Origin: an uncultured Aquimarina sp.
Lineage (GTDB): Bacteria > Bacteroidota > Bacteroidia > Flavobacteriales > Flavobacteriaceae
Direction of reading: 5' to 3'
Assembly: GCA_947498785.1 (NCBI GenBank)
Contig: CANMLS010000026.1
Location: 16,761 to 80,760, forward strand
Length of the DNA: 64,000 nucleotides
In this document: piece by piece, positions 21,273 through 30,352 of the stretch
Position numbering within the stretch: position 1 is the first letter of the stretch
How the letters are laid out: each line of letters begins with the position of its first letter
Made by a program: the position numbers and the translations under genes
The notes under the pieces: model-generated
The model's database searches: none
What the model was told of the DNA's origin: nothing
What the model saw: only the letters and a program-made list of their open reading frames with translations

Positions 21273-21527
21273 TTATCTATTTGATTTTCGTTTTCTTAAT
21301 TCAAAATAATATCCCATAATCACCCCATACATTAGCCCTCCAGTTACACGAGATAAAAAATACCTCACCCATTTTCCTTCACTAATTCTTTCTTCCATAA
21401 ACATATCCAAAGACAAGCCTTTATATCGCATTAAATGTTCTATCACACTAAAGACAATAACAAATCCTATACCTATAAAAGTAACCGTTTTCCAATATTT
21501 TTTAGAAGAAATTATCTCTACGAACAT
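21273..21527 (-). CDS. Small membrane protein, hypothetical
   Basis: 84 aa with two hydrophobic segments; abuts aroA and the MazG-like gene. Confidence 0.6.
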   Translation of the reverse strand: MFVEIISSKKYWKTVTFIGIGFVIVFSVIEHLMRYKGLSLDMFMEERISEGKWVRYFLSRVTGGLMYGVIMGYYFELRKRKSNR

Positions 21528-21853
21528 TATTTTAATTTTTCGTTACTATGATGACGATCGTGATCTCTTTTTGTCTTTATGTCTAATTTTTTATTAAACG
21601 CTTCTTGTAAATTGACTCCAGTTTGGTTAGCCAAGCACAATACTACAAATACAACATCTGCTAATTCCTCTCCCAGATTCTTATTTTTATCACTCTCTTT
21701 CTCACTTTGTTCTCCGTATCGTCGAGCAATAATTCTGGCTACTTCGCCTACTTCTTCTGTAAGCTGTGCCATATTAGTGAGTTCATTAAAATACCTGACT
21801 CCGTGATTTTTGATCCAATCATCTACGACTTCTTGTGCATTTTGAATATCCAT
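21527..21853 (-). CDS. MazG-like nucleotide pyrophosphohydrolase
   Basis: MAQLTEEVGEVARIIARRYGEQ...KNLGEELADVVFVVLCLANQTG (EExxE...ExxD motif). Confidence 0.9.
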   Translation of the reverse strand: MDIQNAQEVVDDWIKNHGVRYFNELTNMAQLTEEVGEVARIIARRYGEQSEKESDKNKNLGEELADVVFVVLCLANQTGVNLQEAFNKKLDIKTKRDHDRHHSNEKLK

Positions 21854-21855
21854 AA

Positions 21856-22026
21856 TTATATATTTTTGAGCACTATTTGTTCATAATAATCTAAAATTAA
21901 AACTTTCACTAACTCCTTTTCATATTTTTTCATTCCTTTAACGATATATTCTTCAATTTCATCAAAACCAAACTTATTTTTAAAACGTTCTATTTCGCTT
22001 TTTTCATCTTTTGCTTCGTTTGTTAC
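21856..22026 (-). pseudogene. Open 56-codon remnant without a proper start (VTNEAKDEKSEIERFKNKFGFDEIEEYIVKGMKKYEKELVKVLILDYYEQIVLKNI)
   Basis: Continuous charged reading frame with no ATG at its head, preceded by an in-frame TAG. Confidence 0.4.
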
Positions 22027-22082
22027 CTAAACATCTATTTTTTAAATTGGAACCATATATTGTAACTGAATTCTATCAACAC

Positions 22083-22490
22083 TTAACAGAAAACTGATAT
22101 AGGTTTCCAACGTTGTATAAATGCTATGGAGGAGTTTTCTATTTCATCCTCAAATTTTTCTTTTTTACTTTTTATTTCTTTCCCAAAAGCATTACACATA
22201 ACCATTTCTAACTTTCTAATCTTTCTTGATGAACTATATCCTTCATATGAATTAAAATATATATTACCATACTTACATAAAACAGTATTGGTTCTTTTCG
22301 TTTTAACAACAACAGAAGTAACAGAATTGATTTCAATGATAATATTTTGCAATCCAACTATAGCATTAGCATTTTTGGTCAGTGTAGAATCAAGGAGTAC
22401 AGTTTGTAATTTTACATTATCCTGAGCAGTAACCTGCTCTATCCTAAATCGTGCAAATACAAACAAAACCAGTAATATTTTTTGTAGCAT
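22083..22490 (-). pseudogene. Degenerate DUF3857/transglutaminase-like protein fragment
   Basis: Signal-peptide-like start, DUF3857-like N-terminus (NAIVGLQNIIIEINSVTSVVVKTKRTNTVLCKYGN...RKIRKLEMVMCNAFGKEIKSKKEKFED), then jumps to NSSIAFIQRWKPIS and stops. Confidence 0.5.
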
Positions 22491-22515
22491 AAAAAATGTT
22501 TTTTAAGGAGTATTC

Positions 22516-22968
22516 TTATTCTTTATTTTTTGTATCTACAATTATGGTAACTGGCCCATCATTAAGTAATGATACTTTCATATCAGCTCCAAATATACCT
22601 GTACCTACTTTCTTTTCCAAATCCATCTCAAATTGTTTCACAAAGCATTCGTATAAAGGAATTGCTGTTTCTGGTCTTGCTGCTTTTATGTAACTTGGTC
22701 TATTCCCTTTTTTTGTACTTGCGTGTAATGTAAATTGGCTTACAACTATTGCATCTCCATTTATCTGTTGAATACTTTTATTCATGACACCTTCACTATC
22801 TGCAAATATCCTAAGTCTGGATATTTTTCCCGACAGCCATTGTATATCTTCTTCTGAATCATCTTCCTCAATTCCGACTAGAATAAGTAACCCTTGATTT
22901 ATTTTGGAAACAACTTTATTCTCTACGGTGACTGATGCCTCAGAAACTCTTTGAATTACTGCTCTCAT
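22516..22968 (-). CDS. dtd: D-aminoacyl-tRNA deacylase
   Basis: MRAVIQRVSEASVTVENKV, VSQFTLHASTKKGNRPSY, NDGPVTIIVD. Confidence 0.96.
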   Translation of the reverse strand: MRAVIQRVSEASVTVENKVVSKINQGLLILVGIEEDDSEEDIQWLSGKISRLRIFADSEGVMNKSIQQINGDAIVVSQFTLHASTKKGNRPSYIKAARPETAIPLYECFVKQFEMDLEKKVGTGIFGADMKVSLLNDGPVTIIVDTKNKE

Positions 22969-23132
22969 TTATTTTATTAATAATTAAAAAGCTAAATCTT
23001 AATTTAAATGCACATTCAATTTACAGTATAAATACACATCCTATATGTTTGATTTTTTTAAACTTATACCTATTAAAAAAATCATGCTAATTGATTTACT
23101 CTGATCGTCTATTAATAATTACAATAAAAAAA

Positions 23133-24089
23133 TCAATCTTCATCATAATTATTTTTCCTGTAATGCTCTTCTTCTCCTTCTAGGATCTGCAAATAACTTT
23201 TATATCTTGACCATGCAATTTTTTCATTATCCAAAGCTATTTTAACAGCACATTTTGGTTCATTGATATGCAGGCAATTATTAAATTTACACTCCGATTT
23301 TAATTCAAAAAACTCAGGGAAATAATCTCCAAGTTCTTCTTTATCCATATCAACAACTCCAAACCCTTTTATTCCTGGTGTATCAATAATTTTAGCATCA
23401 AAACTCAAATCAAACATTTCTGCAAAAGTTGTTGTATGCTGACCTTGTTGATGTTGGTTACTAATTTCTGCTGTTTTTAATGAGAACCCCTTTTCTATAG
23501 TATTTATCAATGTAGATTTACCAACGCCACTATGCCCTGAAAACATGCTTACATTACTTTCCATAATCGATTTTACTTTATCTACATTCTTAGCTGTTTT
23601 TGCCGATATCCCTATACATTCATATCCAACTTTTCTATACAGCGCTGCAAGATATTTAACCTCAACAAGCTCATCTTCATTATAGGTATCAATCTTATTA
23701 AAAAGTAATACAGCCCTAATCCCATAAGCCTCTGCTGTTATCAAAAACCGATCAATGAATGTCGTGAATGTTGTAGGATTATTTAAAGTTACTAACAAAA
23801 AGACAACATCTATATTTGACGCAATTATATGAGTCTGTTTTGACAAATTCACAGATTTTCTAATAATATAGTTCTGTCTTTCATGAATATTCTCAATTAC
23901 TCCTGTCTTCTGATCATTATTAGCTTCTATTTTAAAATCTACCATATCACCTACAGCTACTGGATTTGTACTTTTAATACCTTTGATCCTAAATTTGCCT
24001 TTTATTCGGCATTCGTAAATTTTACCGTTGTCTGTTTTAACGGTATACCAACTTCCTGTAGATTTATAAACAGTACCTGTCATAAGCAC
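23133..24089 (-). CDS. rsgA: Ribosome small subunit-dependent GTPase A
   Basis: GHSGVGKSTLIN, IIDTPGIKGFG, CKFNNCLHINEPKCAV zinc motif; circularly permuted order. Confidence 0.96.
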   Translation of the reverse strand: MLMTGTVYKSTGSWYTVKTDNGKIYECRIKGKFRIKGIKSTNPVAVGDMVDFKIEANNDQKTGVIENIHERQNYIIRKSVNLSKQTHIIASNIDVVFLLVTLNNPTTFTTFIDRFLITAEAYGIRAVLLFNKIDTYNEDELVEVKYLAALYRKVGYECIGISAKTAKNVDKVKSIMESNVSMFSGHSGVGKSTLINTIEKGFSLKTAEISNQHQQGQHTTTFAEMFDLSFDAKIIDTPGIKGFGVVDMDKEELGDYFPEFFELKSECKFNNCLHINEPKCAVKIALDNEKIAWSRYKSYLQILEGEEEHYRKNNYDED

Positions 24090-24218
24090 AAAGATGCGAA
24101 TATTAATATTTTCAAAGGGTTTATTTTTTTCTTAATTTAAAAAAGGCATCTTATATTCTTCTTTTCTGGCATAACTATTGATTATATTGCTTGGAATAAA
24201 TCTAAAATTCAATTAATC

Positions 24219-24674
24219 ATGAAAAAACAATTATTATTTTTTGCTATACTTATTCTTGGTATAGGATCCACTTTTGCACAAGATGTTTATGAGTTTCAAA
24301 TTGTTACCGTAATCGAATCAATTGTTCCTAATGGCTTAGGTAGATCAAGAATGCTTACCACAAATGAAGTCAGAGATTATAAAGAATTTACTTCTACTCG
24401 TACTGGTGAAAAAGACAAAAGAAACAAATCAGACCGTGGAGAAATTCGAGTTAAAGGTTTTGATGAAACTAAGCTTTTGAACTTTTATAATCTTGGTGGA
24501 ATTCGTTTTCAAAACATTGTTGCCAATGATGCTATTGTAACCTCTAAACTTAACACGATGTCTTCTGAAGGCTGGGAATTAGCTTTTGTTAATAGTGGAG
24601 TAGAAAGTTATGGCGGTAAAGGCGATGGTAACGGGATATATATTACTCGTTACACCTTCAAAAGAAAAAAATAA
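24219..24674 (+). CDS. Hypothetical secreted protein
   Basis: Signal peptide MKKQLLFFAILILGIGSTFAQ, 151 aa. Confidence 0.7.
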   Translation: MKKQLLFFAILILGIGSTFAQDVYEFQIVTVIESIVPNGLGRSRMLTTNEVRDYKEFTSTRTGEKDKRNKSDRGEIRVKGFDETKLLNFYNLGGIRFQNIVANDAIVTSKLNTMSSEGWELAFVNSGVESYGGKGDGNGIYITRYTFKRKK

Positions 24675-24690
24675 TATCTCACAATATAGT

Positions 24691-24733
24691 ATACCCTCCT
24701 GTTGTTCTTGAACAACAGGAGGGTATTTTTTAT
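24691..24733. terminator. Bidirectional terminator between convergent genes
   Basis: ATACCCTCCTGTTGTTC-TT-GAACAACAGGAGGGTATTTTTTA. Confidence 0.75.
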
Positions 24734-25812
24734 CCTCTTGCTACTTTCTCTTGATGATTAATTGATTCTTGATGAATTGCTTTATAAATTCTCAATATAA
24801 ATTCTTCACTCAATCCTTTTTCTTCTCCTTCAAGAATCATTTTTCCTAATATTTCGTTCCAACGTTTGGATTGTAAAATAGCAACATTCTGTTTAGCTTT
24901 TACCTTCCCTATCTCATCAGAGATTTTCATTCTTTTTGACAAAGTTTCTAACAATTGATCATCTGCTATATCAATTTTTGCACGAAGTTCTCCCAATGCT
25001 TTTTGATACGCTTCATCCACTCCAACTTCTTTACGAATCTTTAAATCTTTCATATGCTGAATTAGAGTGTCTGGTGTAATTTGCTGTTTAGCATCACTCC
25101 ATGCATTATCTGGATCATAATGAGCCTCTACAATCAACCCGTCAAAATTTAAATCTAAAGCTGTTTGCGATAAATCAAAAATCAAATCTCTTCTTCCTGC
25201 AATATGAGAAGGATCAAGGATCAACGGTAAATCAGGAAAACGATTCTGTAAATCAATTGGAATTTGCCACTCTGGAATATTGCGATATTTTGTCTTTTCG
25301 TATGTTGAGAAGCCTCTATGTATTACACCTAGATTTTTAACATCAGCAGTATAAAAACGTTCTACGGCTCCTAACCAAAGTGATAAGTCAGGATTAATTG
25401 GATTCTTTATTAATACCGGATTGTCTATTCCTTTGCAGGCATCTGCAATATCCTGCACGATAAAAGGAGATACGGTACTTCTGGCACCAATCCAAAGGAT
25501 ATCTACCCCATGTTCTAAAGCTAGTTCCACATGATGAGGACTTGCTACTTCTGTAGCAATTTTCATCCCAGTTTCTTCTTTAGCACGTTTCAACCATTTC
25601 AAGCCTAAGGCTCCAACGCCTTCAAAATTACCTGGTCTGGTCCTTGGTTTCCAAATACCTGCACGCAATACAGTCGCATCAGAATCTTTAAGTTGGTGTG
25701 CAATTTTCAACACTTGATCTTCTGTTTCTGCACTACAAGGTCCACTGATAACTAATGGGTGATCCAAATTATATGCATCAAGCCAGTTTCTAAGTTCTTT
25801 CTTATTCTCCAT
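24730..25812 (-). CDS. Bifunctional 3-deoxy-7-phosphoheptulonate synthase / chorismate mutase type II
   Basis: N-terminal DAHP synthase (VISGPCSAETEDQ..LRAGIWKPRTRPGNFEG), C-terminal CM (LRAKIDIADDQLLETLSKRMKISDEIGKVKAKQNVAILQSKRW). Confidence 0.93.
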   Translation of the reverse strand: MENKKELRNWLDAYNLDHPLVISGPCSAETEDQVLKIAHQLKDSDATVLRAGIWKPRTRPGNFEGVGALGLKWLKRAKEETGMKIATEVASPHHVELALEHGVDILWIGARSTVSPFIVQDIADACKGIDNPVLIKNPINPDLSLWLGAVERFYTADVKNLGVIHRGFSTYEKTKYRNIPEWQIPIDLQNRFPDLPLILDPSHIAGRRDLIFDLSQTALDLNFDGLIVEAHYDPDNAWSDAKQQITPDTLIQHMKDLKIRKEVGVDEAYQKALGELRAKIDIADDQLLETLSKRMKISDEIGKVKAKQNVAILQSKRWNEILGKMILEGEEKGLSEEFILRIYKAIHQESINHQEKVARG

Positions 25813-25874
25813 CTCTATTTTTAATCTTTGTTTTTATTGTTATTTTTTATGTGTTTACGTAAGTTATACCATCT

Positions 25875-26723
25875 TTAAGTTATTCCTTTCAAAATTGCTT
25901 TAATATGGTTTGTATCTTCCATTTCTTTATAAATTTCATCAAAATTATCCTCTTTCATTAATTTTTTAAATTGCTCTAGATTCGCAATATATTCTTCCAG
26001 CGTTTCGATTACATTATCCCTATTATGCTTAAATATGGGAGCCCACATCGCAGGCGAACTCTTTGCTAAACGAACGGTTGAAGCAAATCCACTTCCTGCC
26101 ATATCAAAAATATCCCTTTCATTTTTCTCTTTTTCAATCACTGTTTTTCCTAACATAAAAGAACTAATATGTGATAAGTGAGAAACGTAGGCAATATGTT
26201 TATCATGAGACGAAGGATCCATATATCTAATCCTCATCCCTAATCTAGAAAAAATCTCCATTCCTTTTTCTTGCAATTTAAATGCTGTTTTTTCAACCTC
26301 ACAAATGATATTGGTTTTTCCTCTATATAAATTTGCAATTGCTGCTTGTGGTCCAGAAAATTCTGTTCCCGCGATTGGATGCACTGCCAGATAGTTTCTA
26401 CGTTTAACATGCCCTGAAATCGTATTGCATAATTTTTCTTTGGTTGAACCTGTATCAAAAACCAAGCAATCATCATGTATACTATCCAAAATCATAGGTA
26501 ATATTCCTACCGTTGTATCTACAGGTATTGCCACAATTACCACATCGGCTTTATCTAACTTATCGATACTCGATTTATGGTCAATCAACCCTAACTCTAG
26601 TGCTTTTTCAAGATTTTTTTCACTCCTATCTATACCATATATTTTTGCTTCATTAAATGCAGCTTTAATATCTATAGCAAATGACCCTCCGATTAATCCT
26701 ATTCCTATAATGAATACTTTCAT
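25875..26723 (-). CDS. tyrA: Prephenate dehydrogenase (start at MKVFIIGIG preferred)
   Basis: MKVFIIGIGLIGGSFA dinucleotide-binding motif, VFDTGSTKEKLC, HPIAGTEFSGP. Confidence 0.92.
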   Translation of the reverse strand: MKVFIIGIGLIGGSFAIDIKAAFNEAKIYGIDRSEKNLEKALELGLIDHKSSIDKLDKADVVIVAIPVDTTVGILPMILDSIHDDCLVFDTGSTKEKLCNTISGHVKRRNYLAVHPIAGTEFSGPQAAIANLYRGKTNIICEVEKTAFKLQEKGMEIFSRLGMRIRYMDPSSHDKHIAYVSHLSHISSFMLGKTVIEKEKNERDIFDMAGSGFASTVRLAKSSPAMWAPIFKHNRDNVIETLEEYIANLEQFKKLMKEDNFDEIYKEMEDTNHIKAILKGIT

Positions 26724-27877
26724 ACTGTTACTTGTAATCTTTTTATAGCTTCTTTTATATCTTCTTTGGATACACAAAGTGAAAAACGAATATATCCTTT
26801 TCCATTACTTCCAAAAATATCTCCAGGAGCAATAAATATATCGTTCTTATATAATATGTTATCTATAAACTCAACTGCATTGACTTCTTCGGGTAATTTT
26901 GCCCAAACAAACATCCCTATAGCCGTTGTATCATAACTACACCCCAATAATGTAGCCAATTCCCATATTAAGTTTCTTCTTTCTTTATAAACTGCATTCA
27001 TTTTATCATACCAATCATCTGCAATCTGTAATGCTGCTATTGCTCCACGTTGTATGCCTTGAAACATACCACTATCCATATTACTTTTCACTTTAAGAAT
27101 TGCTTCAATCTTATCTGCATTTCCACTTACCATTCCTACACGCCAACCTGCCATGTTAAAAGTTTTACTTAAAGAGTTTAGTTCTAATGCTACTTCTTTT
27201 GCTCCTTCTATTGATAATATACTTATAGGGTTTTCATTTAGAATAAAGCTATATGGATTATCTTGCACCAATAGAATACTATGTTTTTTAGCAAAATCGA
27301 TCATCTTTTTATAGAGCGCTACACTTCCTGAAGCTCCTGTAGGCATATTAGGGTAATTAACCCACATAATTTTAACCTTACTCAAATCTATTTTTGAAAG
27401 ACTATGAAAATCAGGCTCCCAACCATTATTCTCTAAAAGATCATAGAACACTGGTTTTGCTCCTACCAAATTAGCAACTGAAGTATACGTAGGATATCCT
27501 GGATTAGGTACTAACACCTCATCTCCTTCATTTAGGTATGCCAATGAAATATGCATAATCCCTTCTTTAGAACCCATCAAAGGAAGAATTTCATTTTCGG
27601 GATTTAAAGATACCTGATACTTTGCATCATAAAAACCTGAAATAGCTTCTCTTAATTCTGGTAATCCCTGATAACTTTGATATTTATGCGCTCCATTTAC
27701 CGTTACTGTATTTTGTATCGCCTGTACAACAACTTTAGGGGGATCTAAATCTGGACTCCCAATAGCCATGTTAAGAATAGGTTTACCAGCTGCTAATAAA
27801 CCTCTTACTTCTCTCAATTTGCTCGAAAAATAATATTCTTCTACTGTTTCTAATCGTTTTGCAGTTTGAATGCTCAT
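26720..27877 (-). CDS. Pyridoxal phosphate-dependent aminotransferase (class I/II), aromatic biosynthesis operon
   Basis: MAIGSPDLDPP, NYPNMPTGASGS, LSKTFNMAGWRVG. Confidence 0.9.
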   Translation of the reverse strand: MSIQTAKRLETVEEYYFSSKLREVRGLLAAGKPILNMAIGSPDLDPPKVVVQAIQNTVTVNGAHKYQSYQGLPELREAISGFYDAKYQVSLNPENEILPLMGSKEGIMHISLAYLNEGDEVLVPNPGYPTYTSVANLVGAKPVFYDLLENNGWEPDFHSLSKIDLSKVKIMWVNYPNMPTGASGSVALYKKMIDFAKKHSILLVQDNPYSFILNENPISILSIEGAKEVALELNSLSKTFNMAGWRVGMVSGNADKIEAILKVKSNMDSGMFQGIQRGAIAALQIADDWYDKMNAVYKERRNLIWELATLLGCSYDTTAIGMFVWAKLPEEVNAVEFIDNILYKNDIFIAPGDIFGSNGKGYIRFSLCVSKEDIKEAIKRLQVTV

Positions 27878-28707
27878 CCGTTTTGATTTTTATATTCTCC
27901 AAGTACTTTTAATTCTAACGCCATTATTTTTAAAATAGACATTGCTTTCTCATAATCTTTGTACGATGTAAAGGTAACATCAACAAAAAAAGAATATTTC
28001 CAAGGCATACTGATAACGGGCAATGATTGAATTTTGGTTAAATTAAGACCACAATCGCTCATAACATTAAGCACTGTTGCAAGACTTCCTCTTTTATGAT
28101 CTGTAAGAAATTTTAAGGATGCCTTATTAACTTCTTCTTTTTCTGGAATTATATCTTTTCTAGTATTTAGAATAAAAAAACGAGTACTATTAGACTTTAT
28201 GGTTTGGATCTCTTTGGCTAAAATATTTAGTTGGTAGATATTCGCTGCTGTTTCACCCGCTACGGCAGCAATCCCTTTTAATTGTTGATCATGAATACGT
28301 TTAGCCACATCTGCTGTATCTGCATCTTCTACTAATTTAATATGTGGTAATCCTTTAAAAAATTCTTTACATTGTAGTAATGCCATAGGATGAGAATACA
28401 CTTCATTAATATCTGAAATTTCTTGTCCCTCTAAAGCCATTAAACAGTGGTGAATTGGCTGAAAATATTCTCCACTAATAGTAATATTATGTTCATCTAT
28501 ATAGGCATAATTAGGAATAATTGACCCTGCAATAGAATTCTCTATTGCCATAACAGCATCTGTGCTTTTATTTTGTTCTAGGCTATGTATCAATTCCTGA
28601 AATGACATACATTCATCTACAACGACATCTTCTCCAAAATATGCTTGAGCAACACCATGATGATACGATCCTTTTATTCCTTGTATGGCAACCTTTTTTT
28701 CTTTCAT
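27874..28707 (-). CDS. pheA: Prephenate dehydratase
   Basis: VAIQGIKGSYHHGVAQAYF, AIENSIAGSI, SNSTRFFIL (TRF motif), ACT region HKRGSLATVLNVMSDCGLNLTKIQSLPV. Confidence 0.94.
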   Translation of the reverse strand: MKEKKVAIQGIKGSYHHGVAQAYFGEDVVVDECMSFQELIHSLEQNKSTDAVMAIENSIAGSIIPNYAYIDEHNITISGEYFQPIHHCLMALEGQEISDINEVYSHPMALLQCKEFFKGLPHIKLVEDADTADVAKRIHDQQLKGIAAVAGETAANIYQLNILAKEIQTIKSNSTRFFILNTRKDIIPEKEEVNKASLKFLTDHKRGSLATVLNVMSDCGLNLTKIQSLPVISMPWKYSFFVDVTFTSYKDYEKAMSILKIMALELKVLGEYKNQNG

Positions 28708-28770
28708 AGACTATCTTGGTTCGTATTGGTATGTTTTTTATGATTCATTGGTTTTTTACATTTTGTTTCA

Positions 28771-28799
28771 AAAAAAAATCCCGATTTTTCATCGGGATT
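28771..28799 (-). terminator. Intrinsic terminator in the pheA leader (candidate attenuator)
   Basis: Minus strand AATCCCGAT-GAAAA-ATCGGGATTTTTTTTT between the leader peptide stop and pheA. Confidence 0.85.
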
Positions 28800-28829
28800 C
28801 TAGTTTTATAAATTTCTGCTTTATTTATT

Positions 28830-28907
28830 TTACATAGCGATCCCATTCTTACTTTTAAGATAAAAGAAGAAAAAATAAAATCGATTCCAAGTAAATAAAG
28901 TATCCAT
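28830..28907 (-). CDS. Phenylalanine-rich leader peptide MDTLFTWNRFYFFFFYLKSKNGIAM
   Basis: Codon by codon: ATG GAT ACT TTA TTT ACT TGG AAT CGA TTT TAT TTT TTC TTC TTT TAT CTT AAA AGT AAG AAT GGG ATC GCT ATG TAA; 6 Phe and 2 Tyr in 25 residues, upstream of pheA. Confidence 0.75.
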   Translation of the reverse strand: MDTLFTWNRFYFFFFYLKSKNGIAM

Positions 28908-28928
28908 TATTGTTTCATTATTACAATG

Positions 28929-28957
28929 CTAAAGTAGCTAAAACTATTACTATTCAA
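28929..28957 (-). promoter_or_regulatory. Candidate Bacteroidetes promoter for the phe leader (TTG-N18-TACTTTAG)
   Basis: Minus strand TTGAATAGTAATAGTTTTAGCTACTTTAG, near the TTG-N19-TAnnTTTG consensus, about 20 nt upstream of the leader ATG. Confidence 0.5.
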
Positions 28958-29100
28958 AATAATTTTTGTTTTTTTTCATCAACTTAAAAGCATTATCATC
29001 AAATTTTAAAATTTTAGTCAGAAAACATGAAATATTTCAATCAAAAACCAACATAACTTACGAATCTTCTATATTTCAACCTGCTAACAAACGTTTGTGT

Positions 29101-30288
29101 TCATATCACCTTCAATTCTTTGCCAACTTTTGTAAAAGCTTTGACCGCCTTTTCTAAATGATAACGTTCGTGACCTGCAGACAATTGGACTCTAATTCTT
29201 GCTTTTCCTTTCGGAACAACAGGATAGAAAAATCCTATAACATAAATTCCCTCTTCCAATAATTTTGCAGCAAATTCCTGAGCTAACTTAGCCTCATATA
29301 ACATGACTGGAACAATAGGATGATCACCAGAGATAATATCAAATCCAGCAGCGGTCATTTCTGATCTAAAATATTTTGTATTTTCTTCTAATTTATCCCT
29401 AAGCTTGGTAGAGGAACTTAATAAGTCTAACACTTTTATCGATGCTCCTACAATGGATGGTGCTACTGTATTAGAAAATAAATAAGGTCTAGAGCGCTGT
29501 CTTAACATCTCTACAATTTCTTTTCTGGCTGCCGTAAAACCTCCAGAAGCTCCTCCAAGAGCTTTACCATAAGTACCTGTAATAATATCAACCCTACCCA
29601 TAACATTATGATACTCATGTGTTCCGCGTCCTGTTTTACCCAAGAAACCTGTGGAATGACATTCATCTATCATTACCATCGCATTATATTGATCTGCCAA
29701 ATCACAAATTTTATCTAATTGCGCAATCGTTCCATCCATAGAAAACGAACCATCTGTTACTATAAGTACACGTCTGGATCCTTCTGCTGATTTTAACTGT
29801 TTTTCCAGATCAACCATATTATTATGCTCATATCTAAAACGTTTTGCTTTACATAACCTTACCCCATCAATAATCGAAGCGTGATTTAAAGCATCTGAAA
29901 TAATAGCATCCTCTGATCCAAGAATAGGTTCAAACACACCCCCATTAGCGTCAAAGGCCGCTGCATAAAGAATACAATCTTCCATACCCAAAAACTCTGC
30001 AGTCTTACGTTCTAATTCTTTATGAATATCTTGAGTTCCACAAATAAAACGTACAGATGATAATCCATATCCGTGAGAATCAATGGCATTTTTTCCTGCT
30101 TCTATTACATCAGGATGAGAAGAAAGTCCTAAATAATTGTTAGCACAAAAATTGAGAACATCTTTGGTATTTGTTGTATCTATCTTTGCTCCTTGCGGTG
30201 TAGTTATTATTCTTTCGGATTTATATAATCCTGCTGCGGTAATTTCATCCAGCTCTTTTTGTAAACCTTCTTTTATAGTAGAGAACAT
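29101..30288 (-). CDS. kbl: Glycine C-acetyltransferase (2-amino-3-ketobutyrate CoA ligase)
   Basis: [50 protein letters not shown]. Confidence 0.94.
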   Translation of the reverse strand: MFSTIKEGLQKELDEITAAGLYKSERIITTPQGAKIDTTNTKDVLNFCANNYLGLSSHPDVIEAGKNAIDSHGYGLSSVRFICGTQDIHKELERKTAEFLGMEDCILYAAAFDANGGVFEPILGSEDAIISDALNHASIIDGVRLCKAKRFRYEHNNMVDLEKQLKSAEGSRRVLIVTDGSFSMDGTIAQLDKICDLADQYNAMVMIDECHSTGFLGKTGRGTHEYHNVMGRVDIITGTYGKALGGASGGFTAARKEIVEMLRQRSRPYLFSNTVAPSIVGASIKVLDLLSSSTKLRDKLEENTKYFRSEMTAAGFDIISGDHPIVPVMLYEAKLAQEFAAKLLEEGIYVIGFFYPVVPKGKARIRVQLSAGHERYHLEKAVKAFTKVGKELKVI

Positions 30289-30352
30289 AATAATTATACT
30301 TTATTGTTATTTTTAATTAGTACCAAAATTTATCCATATTTATACTTAGGAG

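Noticed and set aside
26240-26748. ORFs 26240..26476 (-) and 26425..26748 (+)
   Set aside because: Alternate frames inside tyrA, which has clear motifs.
28771-28799. Hairpin interpreted only as the kbl terminator
   Set aside because: It lies about 300 bp past the kbl stop and after a Phe-rich short ORF, immediately upstream of pheA; attenuator is the better explanation, although kbl read-through termination is not excluded.
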